Assembly: GCF_026210795.1 (NCBI RefSeq) | Contig: NC_089431.1 | Location: 1,612,001-1,676,000, forward strand | Length of the DNA stretch: 64,000 nt | From: Rhizophagus irregularis | Lineage: Eukaryota > Glomeromycota > Glomeromycetes > Glomerales > Glomeraceae | Direction of reading: 5' to 3' | Shown: positions 11,330 through 19,143 of the stretch, piece after piece | Layout of the letters: every line of letters starts with the position of its first letter | How positions within the stretch are numbered: position 1 is the first letter of the stretch | Translations under genes and position numbers: made by a program | The notes under the pieces: model-generated | Databases searched by the model: none | What the model was told of the DNA's origin: nothing | Seen by the model: only the letters and a program-made list of their open reading frames with translations

Positions 11330-12610
11330 CTAGTCTTTTATATTATTTATAACAACCATAGGTTGCCAATTTTGTCGATCATGATATAATTTAAGTAACG
11401 TTCCATTAACTGGAGTTATTAAAACTCGTCCTTCCAAAGTTCTTAATTTGTATGATCCATTTAATAAAACTTGATGGATGTAAAATGGTCCTTTCCATTT
11501 AGGGTCTAATTTTCCAGACCATTGTTTTTCTTTAGCTGCATTAAAATAAAGAACTTTGTCTCCTATTTGGTAAGAAATATTTTTCTTTAATTTTGCGTCA
11601 TGTCGATCCTTTTGTTTCTGCTGTGATTTATTGATCTGCACACGTGCCTCTTCTCTGATTTGTGGTACATCATCAATTAAATGTTTGACACGTTTTAATA
11701 AAGTATCAGAATTATTACACAAATTATCATCATTATCTATTGGTAATTTTGCTGATCGTCCATATACTAAAAAGAAAGGTTCTATTTTTGTTGAAGAATT
11801 TTTACTGGTTCTATATGCAAATAAAATTGGTGCGATAAATAAATCCCATTCATCAGTATCTGTTGCAGTTTTTGCTAAAGCTTCGCATAGTGTTCTATTA
11901 AATCGTTCCACTAATCCATTTGTTTGTGGATGATAAGGAGTAGAAAAATGATGTTTAATTTGAAATCGCTGGGTAAGACTGTCGATCATTTTATTATTGA
12001 AATGAGATCCTCTATCTGATAAAATTCTTGAAGGACATCCATGTTGACAAATAATATTTTCATAAATAAAGGTAGCAACATTTTCTGCTGTAGCTTCTGA
12101 TAAGGCTTTCGCTTCAGGCCATTTTGTTAAATAATCTATTGCGACTACAATATATCTATTACCTTTTTTAGAGCGTGGTAAAGGTCCTACTATATCTATT
12201 CCAATTTGATAAAAAGGTTCAAAGGCAGGTATTGGGTGTAATGGTTCTGTTCTTTTATACTTTCCCCTTCTTTGACATTGATCACATGCTTGAACATACG
12301 CTCTTATATTTTCATACATTTGAGGCCAGTAATACCTGGAACGTATTTTCTCAAACATTATATCTGTAGCAAAATGTCCAGCTGTTGGATCATTATGCAT
12401 CATAAAAAGAACAGGTTCTGCTTCATAGTTTCTGATTACTCTGAGTAAATTGTTTTGTTGTCTTTTGTCTATTTTGTAGATAAAGTTATTTTTGATGATA
12501 AAATTTTTAGAAAAATTAATAAATTTGCGCTTTTGTTGTGTTGTTAAATTTGGTGGTAGTTGTTGTGATTGTAAATATTGATAAAGGTTTTGGTATTGTT
12601 GTAGTTCCAT
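11330..12610 (-). CDS. gypsy-A integrase (426 aa)
   Basis: The integrase joins element cDNA to host DNA. Residues about 70-115 hold the HHCC zinc-binding module (HNDPTAGHF, then CDQCQ). The catalytic core follows: first Asp in IGIDIVGPL, second Asp in LSDRGSHFNN, Glu in TNGLVERFNRTL, giving D,D-35-E. A C-terminal segment with GDKVLYF and KWKGPFYI resembles the GPY/F region. I see no chromodomain. It is its own ORF, separated from RT-RNase H by about 120 AT-rich bases, and has no internal stop. Confidence 0.9.
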   Translation of the reverse strand: MELQQYQNLYQYLQSQQLPPNLTTQQKRKFINFSKNFIIKNNFIYKIDKRQQNNLLRVIRNYEAEPVLFMMHNDPTAGHFATDIMFEKIRSRYYWPQMYENIRAYVQACDQCQRRGKYKRTEPLHPIPAFEPFYQIGIDIVGPLPRSKKGNRYIVVAIDYLTKWPEAKALSEATAENVATFIYENIICQHGCPSRILSDRGSHFNNKMIDSLTQRFQIKHHFSTPYHPQTNGLVERFNRTLCEALAKTATDTDEWDLFIAPILFAYRTSKNSSTKIEPFFLVYGRSAKLPIDNDDNLCNNSDTLLKRVKHLIDDVPQIREEARVQINKSQQKQKDRHDAKLKKNISYQIGDKVLYFNAAKEKQWSGKLDPKWKGPFYIHQVLLNGSYKLRTLEGRVLITPVNGTLLKLYHDRQNWQPMVVINNIKD

Positions 12611-12731
12611 ATTGTTTTGATTGATTATTATTAAAGGTTTTGTTGTTTTAATTGGTTAATAATTGAATTGGATAATTATATAGATAATAAATAAATAATA
12701 ATAATAAATAATAAAATAAAAAAAAGAAAAT

Positions 12732-14036
12732 TTAATAAAGATGGGAAAAGAAATTAAATCGATATTTCCTTTGAGAGTGTTCCCAAAATGGTTCATTAAT
12801 TAAATATTCAGGTTTAAATTCAGGTTGAATAATGTTGAATTTCTTAGGAATTCTTTGTGGTCTACTATATCCATCATTTTGTACTTCATAAATATTCTTT
12901 TCTTCGCCAATAATTGCTAGAAAACATTCAGCTGAATTAATAGGTTCTTCTGTTGGATTAATTCTTGAGAGAGCATCTGCATTGGCATTGGCTTTTCCAG
13001 CTCTATGCTGAATAGTAAAATCATATTGCTGTAGTTGCATAATCCATCTCGCTCTCCTTCCAGTTGGAATTTTTGAAGTTTGTAACCATTTGAGGGCAGA
13101 ATGGTCAGTAACTACTGAGAAAGGTAATAATCCTAAATAATGCTGAAAATAATTAATTGCCCATACAATAGCCAAACATTCTAGGTCTGTTACAGCATAG
13201 TTTTGTTCATGTTTATTTAAACTTCTACTTGCATAAGCAACTACATATTCTTTTCCTTCTTTATCTTTTTGAGAGAGTACAGCTCCTAATCCTGTTCCAG
13301 AAGCATCAGTATATAAAATAAAAGGTTGTTCAAAGTCGGGATACCTCAAAATAGGTGCTGAGATTAATCTTTCTTTCAGGTGTTCAAATGCTTTCTGTTG
13401 CTTCTCTGTCCATTGAAATGGAGTTTCTTTTTGTAATAACTTAGAGATAGGCTTCGCAATTTTAGAAAAATCCTTGATAAATTTTCTGTAATAGGAGAAT
13501 AATCCTAAAGCCGATCTAATTTCAGTAACAGAGGTGGGTGCAGGAAAATTTCTAATCTTCTCTATTTTTGAAGGATCAACTCTTATACCATCTCTTCCTA
13601 CGATATGTCCAAGGAAAGCAATACTAGGAAGGCAAAAATAACATTTCTTCAGCTTAATTTTTAAATTAGCATTTCTGAGCGCTTGGAAAACTTGAGTAAT
13701 ATTATCCAGATGTTGTTCAAAGGTCTTTGAGTAAATAATTATGTCATCTAAATAAACAGCCACGAATTTTCCCAAAAACTCTTGTAATACATAGTTCATT
13801 AACCTTTGGAAGGTTCCTGGAGCATTCCTCAATCCAAAAGGCATGACGTTAAATTCATATAATCCAAAATCTGTTATAAAAGCTGTTTTTTCCTTGTCTT
13901 TAGGATCCATTTCCACTTGCCAAAAGCCACTAGCAAGGTCTAATGTAGAGAACCAATTAGCAGTTCTGAAGGATTCAAGCAAATCATCGATACGAGGTAA
14001 GGGATATGCGTCAGGTTTTGTAACTTTATTGAGCGG
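12732..14036 (-). CDS. gypsy-A reverse transcriptase/RNase H, downstream part (interrupted by gypsy-B)
   Basis: This part continues the RT whose beginning lies at 26186-24948. RT motifs are visible: FSTLDLASGFWQVEM, MPFGLRNAPGTFQRLM and the catalytic YLDDIIIYS. The thumb follows (LGHIVGRDGI), then RNase H (LYTDASGTGLGAVLSQ with the first Asp, LECLAIVWAI, VVTDHSALKWL). The ORF ends at 12732. The reading frame runs on to 14036, exactly where the gypsy-B LTR starts. Removing gypsy-B and one GCGG restores the VDYRPLNK motif in the same frame, because the insert plus duplication is a multiple of three. As it stands the RT cannot be made as one protein. Confidence 0.88.
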   Translation of the reverse strand, partial: PLNKVTKPDAYPLPRIDDLLESFRTANWFSTLDLASGFWQVEMDPKDKEKTAFITDFGLYEFNVMPFGLRNAPGTFQRLMNYVLQEFLGKFVAVYLDDIIIYSKTFEQHLDNITQVFQALRNANLKIKLKKCYFCLPSIAFLGHIVGRDGIRVDPSKIEKIRNFPAPTSVTEIRSALGLFSYYRKFIKDFSKIAKPISKLLQKETPFQWTEKQQKAFEHLKERLISAPILRYPDFEQPFILYTDASGTGLGAVLSQKDKEGKEYVVAYASRSLNKHEQNYAVTDLECLAIVWAINYFQHYLGLLPFSVVTDHSALKWLQTSKIPTGRRARWIMQLQQYDFTIQHRAGKANANADALSRINPTEEPINSAECFLAIIGEEKNIYEVQNDGYSRPQRIPKKFNIIQPEFKPEYLINEPFWEHSQRKYRFNFFSHLY

Positions 14037-15147
14037 TGAGATCCCCCAATTCCCTCTGTCATCAATTTACAGAGTTGCCACATCGAACGGGCATTCCCAT
14101 GGTCGAACGAACGAATAAACGAACGAACGAACAATTAAACGAGCGAGCAATTAATCAACAACATAATTAACAAACAATATAATCAACAAACAACACACAA
14201 CAACATATAACAGCAACATTCTTGGTTCACAACATAAATAACGTTAGTAATATAAAACGTCGAACGATATAAAATAAAATTTAACTTCTCTAAATTTTCC
14301 CCAAATTATATCCACTTTTACCTTTAATTTCAAACTTCGATAGCTCTCGCTACGAATTATTACTTTTCAAAAACGTATATTTAATTCATCTTAAATTTCC
14401 ATTTTATTCAATTAAAATTAATTAAGCAAACATTAATTAAAGTTTAGGGCGAACCTATTACCTTTAATTAATATTAAACTTCACTAATAAGTAATTAAAT
14501 GAAACTTATATTTTTATTGAGTTCTGTGGATGAGAACTATGGAATTACCTTGAATTCCGCTCTCTATATATACAATTTTTATGCTACTTTCTATTCTATC
14601 TATATACTATCTTTTATGTTCTTTTTACATATTATCTTTGAATTATCTTTCTAATATACTATCTATATTTTAAATACGCTATCTTTTAATATGCTATCTT
14701 TTAATATGCTATCTTTTTATATATGTTCTTTTTAATATATTATCTTTTACGTTCCATCTTTATACTATCTTTTTATATTATCTTTTACATTATTTTGTGT
14801 TCTTTAATCTTTCTGACATTATTTTATATGTTCTTTTAATTCGCTTTATGTGTTTTGCTTATAATCTATCTTTTGTGGCTTATAATTATTCTTTCTTATC
14901 GTTCTTATTGTTAAAGATCGCTAAGCCGCAATTGATCGACTCTATTTATCCTATTGGTTCTTTGTCAATCATTTGATAAATATTACATCATGTAGATCAT
15001 TACTCTTCCTAAATGTTTATCCTTTTCGGCTAATTATTTATCCATCTACGCCAATTCATAATCAATTTGTTCGTTCTTAATATTTGGCAATTACATTTGG
15101 TGATTGGATTTTATCATCTTTTCGTGCTTGATATTCGACCGTTTACA
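14037..15147 (-). repeat. gypsy-B 3' LTR
   Basis: 1111 bp, with no difference found by eye from the copy at 23833-24943. It contains a CGAA microsatellite (about 14103-14135) and long TATCTTTTA-type low-complexity sequence. Next to it (15148-15165) the minus strand reads GAAGAGGGGGATAA, a good polypurine tract. Short ORFs in it are not genes. Confidence 0.92.
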
Positions 15148-15223
15148 TTATCCCCCTCTTCGCTATTTGTGACCTCACAAATAACTTTAATAGAATCGAA
15201 CTCGTGTCTTATCCATAATAATT

Positions 15224-16450
15224 TTAATCGAATCGAACTCGGGTCTTATCGAATACCTCTTTTCCTTTAATTACTATTTTTGGTGTAAATCCCCTTCGAT
15301 CATAAAATTTCTTTAACCATTCTCCATTTTGTGGTGTTTTTAGTATTCTTCCGTCTAATTCTTTGAGTTTATACGCTCCATTTCCAAATTCTTCGTGAAT
15401 TAAATATGGTCCTTTCCATTTGTTCTGCAATTTTCCAGACCATTGTTTTTCTCTCCACGCTTCGTATAATAATACTTTTTCTCCTATTTCAAATTTAGGT
15501 TTCCTAATTCCTCTTTTGTCATGTTGTTGTTTTTGTTTTTCTTGAGCTTCTTCCACGTTCTCTTTCATTTTTCTTCTTATTACTGGTAGCTCCTCAATTA
15601 GTATTTTTACTCTATCAGCTAACGTTATCTTGTTTTCATCTTTGTCTAATGGTAGTTTCGCTCTCCTTCCGTATGTTGCGTAAAAAGGTTTAATTCTTGT
15701 TGATGATTGCTTCTTTGTCCTATATGCAAATAATACGGATGGTATATGCTTATCCCAATTTTCTTTTCCTAATTTGGCTAATCCTTCGCATAAAGTTTTA
15801 TTGAATCTTTCGACTAAGCCATTTGTTTGTGGCCTATATGGTGTACTTAATCTATGATTTATTCCACATCTTTCTACTAATTCTTCCATCATTTTATTGT
15901 TAAAGTGAGTCCCTCTATCGCTAATTATTTTCTTTGGACATCCATGTCTACAAATTATGTCCCTCCAAATAAATTCTACTACCTCTTTTGCTGTAGCTTC
16001 TTTTAGTGGTGCGGCCTCAGGCCATTTTGTAAAATAATCCATTGCTACTACAATGTACTTATTTCCCTTTTCTGTCTCTTTTAATGGTCCAACTATATCT
16101 ATCCCGATCATTTCAAATGGTTCATTTACCTTTATTGGCATCAATTCGTTCTTTCCTCTTGGTTTTCCTCTCATTTGACAATTCCAACACGTTTTTACAT
16201 ATTCTTCTACATCTTCTTTCATATTTTTCCACCAATAATTTTCTTTTATTCTATCTAATGTCGCTTCTACTCCAAAATGTCCTGATAATTCGTTATCATG
16301 CATCATGTACATCAATCCTTCGTATTCATAATCCCTGATTACTCTAAATTTGTTTTGTCCTTTTACTCTATATAGAATTCCTTCTTTCAATTCATATTTA
16401 TTCTCCTTTTCGATATTGTCAATTATTCTCTTGTAATTATTTTCTTCCAT
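15224..16450 (-). CDS. gypsy-B integrase (408 aa)
   Basis: An N-terminal zinc module (HDNELSGHFG then CWNCQ) is followed by the catalytic core, with Asp in IGIDIVGPL, Asp in ISDRGTHFNN and Glu in TNGLVERFNKTL. The C-terminal part has GEKVLLYEA and KWKGPYLI. It is a separate ORF in the same frame as RT-RNase H-kinase, 61 bases below its stop, with two in-frame TAA codons between them. How it is translated is unclear; reinitiation or proteolysis after readthrough are options. It acts with gypsy-B cDNA in the nucleus. Confidence 0.92.
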   Translation of the reverse strand: MEENNYKRIIDNIEKENKYELKEGILYRVKGQNKFRVIRDYEYEGLMYMMHDNELSGHFGVEATLDRIKENYWWKNMKEDVEEYVKTCWNCQMRGKPRGKNELMPIKVNEPFEMIGIDIVGPLKETEKGNKYIVVAMDYFTKWPEAAPLKEATAKEVVEFIWRDIICRHGCPKKIISDRGTHFNNKMMEELVERCGINHRLSTPYRPQTNGLVERFNKTLCEGLAKLGKENWDKHIPSVLFAYRTKKQSSTRIKPFYATYGRRAKLPLDKDENKITLADRVKILIEELPVIRRKMKENVEEAQEKQKQQHDKRGIRKPKFEIGEKVLLYEAWREKQWSGKLQNKWKGPYLIHEEFGNGAYKLKELDGRILKTPQNGEWLKKFYDRRGFTPKIVIKGKEVFDKTRVRFD

Positions 16451-16510
16451 AATACCTCTTTAATTGATTTCGCTTCTAAATTTGTTATTTTCGTTATGTG
16501 TTCTGTATTT

Positions 16511-18592
16511 TTAGTTCTGTGCTCTTCTCCATTTCTCCACCTCTTTAAATACTTTTCTCCAACTACTATTGTCATTTTTAACTTTTACTCGACTGTATCT
16601 TTTAGTATCTTTGTACACGCCCTGATTTTCTTCAAACATTCTAACCATGTCCAAATATTCATCCTTCTTTAATGTCGGATATGATGATTTTTCCGTTTTC
16701 TTTGTTTCTCTTCCAATGTAATTTTTCCAACATACGTCGCCATCTTTTTCTAAAAATATCACTATTGATTTATCTATTGTTTCTTTCAATCTGAATATTT
16801 CTTTTTCCATCTCATGATTTCCATGTGGAGTAATTAATCCTCTGTCAAAACTTTTCGTCTTTTGATAATAATATTCACAATATGGTGATTTGTCTAAAAT
16901 TATTATATCTGTATCTTCGTCATATTCTAGCATTCTTCTGTTTATTTGTTCCACTACTTCTTTTCTGAATTTCCATTCTGTCTCCATCTTTGATTCATAA
17001 AATTCATCTTTATCTTTTCTTCTTCTCTTATAAGTGTTGAATCTTACTTTTAATCCTTGCTTTTCCCATTCTTCAATTAAATTTTGTACTATACTTGTCT
17101 TTCCTAATCCATCTACTCCGTCGATTATTACTATTTCTGGTTGATCCTCTACTATCTTTAATAACCTACTTAATGCGTCGGCGTTCGTATTTTCTTTTCC
17201 CGACCTATGTATTACTTCAAAATTATATTGCTGTAATTCCATCACCCATCTTGCTCTTTTTCCTTTTGGTATCTTTGCATTCATTAATCCTTTTAATGCA
17301 CTGTGATCTGTTATTACTTTAAATTTTCTATCGATTAAATATTTATGAAAATGTTGAATTCCCCAAACTATTCCTAAACATTCCAATTCTGTTATCGGAT
17401 AATTTTCTTCTGCTGGTAATAAACTTCTACTTGCATATGCTATTACTACTTCTTTTCCTTTTTCATCTTTTTGACTTAATACTGCACCTAATCCTTTCCC
17501 TGATGCATCTGTTATTAATAAAAATTCTTTCTTCCAATCTGGATGTTGCAATATTGGATATTGTATTAACTTTTCTTTCAATTTTTCAAACGCTTCTTGT
17601 TGTTCTCTTCTCCAAATGAAAGGTATTCCCTTCTTTCTCAAATCACTTATTGGTCTTGCTATCTTTGAAAAATTCTTCACAAATTTTCTGTAATATGAAC
17701 AAAGTCCCAAAAATGATCTTACTTCTTTCACTGTTGTTGGTGCCTTCATTTCTTTTATCTTTTCTATCTTTTTATCGTCTGGCCTTAATCCATCATTTCC
17801 TACTATATGTCCTAAAAATTCTATATTTCTTTCCAAAAATCTACATTTCTTTAGTTTTATTATTAAATTATTCTCCTGTAACTTCTTTAATACTTTTTCC
17901 ACATGTTCCATATGGTCTTTTAAATTTTCTGAATATATCATAATATCGTCAATATATACTACTACAAAATCGTTTATGTATTCTTCTAATATTTCATCCA
18001 TTAATCTTTGAAATGTTGCTGGTGCATTAGTTAAACCGAACGGCATTACATTATACTCAAATAATCCTTTTGAACATACAAATGCTGTTTTTTCTTTGTC
18101 TTCTTCTTTCATTTCTACTTGATTAAATCCTGCCGCTAAATCTATACTTGAAAACCATTTTGCTTTTCTGTATTTGTCTAACAATTCATCCATTCTTGGT
18201 AAAGGAAAACTATCCATTATAGTTATCTTGTTTAACTTTCTGTAATCAATACAGAATCTATATTTTCCCATTTTCTTTCCTGCTAACGTAACCGGTGAAC
18301 TCCATGGACTTTTTGATTTCCTTATCCTTCCTTGTTTTAACAATTTATCCACTTCTTCGCTTATAAATTTTGCCTTTTCATCTGTTTCTTTGTATCTTCT
18401 TTGCTTTATTGGTTCTACCCCCTCTTTTATTTTTATCTCATGTTGCGCCGCTTTTGTTCTTCCTTCTATCTCTTCGTCATATTCCAAAATATCTTGGTAT
18501 TCTAATAGTAATTTTACCATATTTTCCCAAATTGGTTCTTCTACTTTCCCTATACTTAGTTTTTGCATAAATTTTCCACTTGGTTCGAGCAT
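16511..18592 (-). CDS. gypsy-B reverse transcriptase-RNase H fused to a thymidylate-kinase-like domain (693 aa)
   Basis: Residues about 75-300 are the RT: CIDYRKLNK, FSSIDLAAGFNQVEM, MPFGLTNAPATFQRLM and the active site YIDDIMIYS. Residues about 370-480 are RNase H (ITDASGKGLGAVLSQ, LECLGIVWGI, VITDHSALKGL, NADALSRLL). Residues 486-693 do not belong to any gypsy Pol I know. They start EIVIIDGVDGLGKTS, a Walker A loop of the thymidylate-kinase form. About 75 residues later comes IILDKSPYCEYYYQ, which resembles the DRY...S..AYQ motif of that family. A TPHGN stretch and an Arg-rich C-terminal helical part follow. The fusion is in frame with no stop. The likely role is phosphorylation of a deoxynucleotide for cDNA synthesis, but this is inferred. 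The frame is -1 relative to protease; the ATG is 35 bases after the protease stop. Confidence 0.9.
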   Translation of the reverse strand: MLEPSGKFMQKLSIGKVEEPIWENMVKLLLEYQDILEYDEEIEGRTKAAQHEIKIKEGVEPIKQRRYKETDEKAKFISEEVDKLLKQGRIRKSKSPWSSPVTLAGKKMGKYRFCIDYRKLNKITIMDSFPLPRMDELLDKYRKAKWFSSIDLAAGFNQVEMKEEDKEKTAFVCSKGLFEYNVMPFGLTNAPATFQRLMDEILEEYINDFVVVYIDDIMIYSENLKDHMEHVEKVLKKLQENNLIIKLKKCRFLERNIEFLGHIVGNDGLRPDDKKIEKIKEMKAPTTVKEVRSFLGLCSYYRKFVKNFSKIARPISDLRKKGIPFIWRREQQEAFEKLKEKLIQYPILQHPDWKKEFLLITDASGKGLGAVLSQKDEKGKEVVIAYASRSLLPAEENYPITELECLGIVWGIQHFHKYLIDRKFKVITDHSALKGLMNAKIPKGKRARWVMELQQYNFEVIHRSGKENTNADALSRLLKIVEDQPEIVIIDGVDGLGKTSIVQNLIEEWEKQGLKVRFNTYKRRRKDKDEFYESKMETEWKFRKEVVEQINRRMLEYDEDTDIIILDKSPYCEYYYQKTKSFDRGLITPHGNHEMEKEIFRLKETIDKSIVIFLEKDGDVCWKNYIGRETKKTEKSSYPTLKKDEYLDMVRMFEENQGVYKDTKRYSRVKVKNDNSSWRKVFKEVEKWRRAQN
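16514..17137 (-). other. P-loop nucleotide kinase domain within gypsy-B Pol (thymidylate-kinase-like)
   Basis: Residues 486-693 of the fused protein, about 208 aa, close to the usual length of a whole thymidylate kinase. GVDGLGKT (492-499) fits GxDGxGKT. ILDKSPY (565-571) stands where DRY/DRS is expected, with Lys for Arg. Deoxynucleoside kinases share this fold, so the substrate cannot be fixed from the sequence. Confidence 0.75.
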
Positions 18593-18627
18593 CTTTTCCG
18601 TCTCTCTCTCTTCAGAGCCAAGACTTT

Positions 18628-19131
18628 CTATTTAAAATTCTGGTGCATTTTGAATACCTCTCCTTCATCGTTGCTTTCATATTCTTCGTCATCCTCGCTC
18701 TCCTCACTTTCATATATTGCTTCTCTTTCATATCCTACTGGAATCGTTATTATTTCTCCTTGTTCTTCTATTCTTAAGGTATGATCTTCAAAATTTATTT
18801 TTGCATTATACAGCTTCCATATATCATTTCCCAAAATTAGATCCTCTTCTTCTGAATCGATTACTTCAACTTCTTTTAGTATTTCTAATTCATCTTTGTA
18901 TCTCAAAGTTATATTTGCCTTTCCTAACGCTGCTATCTTTTGCCCATTTGCTATTGTACATCTAAATTTACTTTTTCCAAATATAGGTATATTCAATCTC
19001 CTCCTTAATTTGTCTGTTATCACACTTACTGCTGCTCCAGTATCTATTATTACATTCACTAATTGATCTTTAACTTCTAATTCTGTTCTCATTGCTGTAG
19101 TTCTTTTCTCTTCATTTTTCATAGTTCCCAC
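18628..19131 (-). CDS. gypsy-B aspartic protease (about 167 aa)
   Basis: A retropepsin-type protease that would cut the Gag and Pol precursors. The active site is VIIDTGAAVSVIT; ILGNDIWKLY corresponds to the second conserved Gly-rich region. The frame is the same as gag and is open from the gag stop onward. The listed start is a GTG; the first ATG is at 19122. The protein is therefore most likely made as Gag-protease by readthrough of the gag UGA. An acidic tail (SEESEDDEEYES) ends at TAG. Confidence 0.85.
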   Translation of the reverse strand: MGTMKNEEKRTTAMRTELEVKDQLVNVIIDTGAAVSVITDKLRRRLNIPIFGKSKFRCTIANGQKIAALGKANITLRYKDELEILKEVEVIDSEEEDLILGNDIWKLYNAKINFEDHTLRIEEQGEIITIPVGYEREAIYESEESEDDEEYESNDEGEVFKMHQNFK

Positions 19132-19137
19132 CGAGTG

Positions 19138-19143
19138 TAGTCA
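19138..19143 (-). promoter_or_regulatory. probable stop-codon readthrough site UGA-CUA between gag and protease
   Basis: The gag stop is TGA followed directly by CTA, then C. UGA-CUA is a well-known leaky context in viruses and cellular genes. Protease follows in the same frame with no further stop, which is the arrangement expected for programmed readthrough. Confidence 0.6.

Noticed and set aside
11631-11933. Plus-strand 100-codon ORF over gypsy-A integrase
   Set aside because: Shadow of the integrase frame.
14103-14150. CGAA-type repeats in the gypsy-B LTR as a CRISPR-like array
   Set aside because: Units of 4-8 bases without spacers are a microsatellite.
15067-15270. ORF starting MFVLNIWQLHLV, seen in both gypsy-B LTRs
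   Set aside because: It is duplicated only because the LTR is duplicated. It is AT-rich LTR end sequence with no protein features.
18620-18640. A -1 slippery heptamer for a protease-RT frameshift in gypsy-B
   Set aside because: The bases at the junction (TTTTAAATAG) do not give good re-pairing of both codons. Reinitiation or another mechanism is equally possible.
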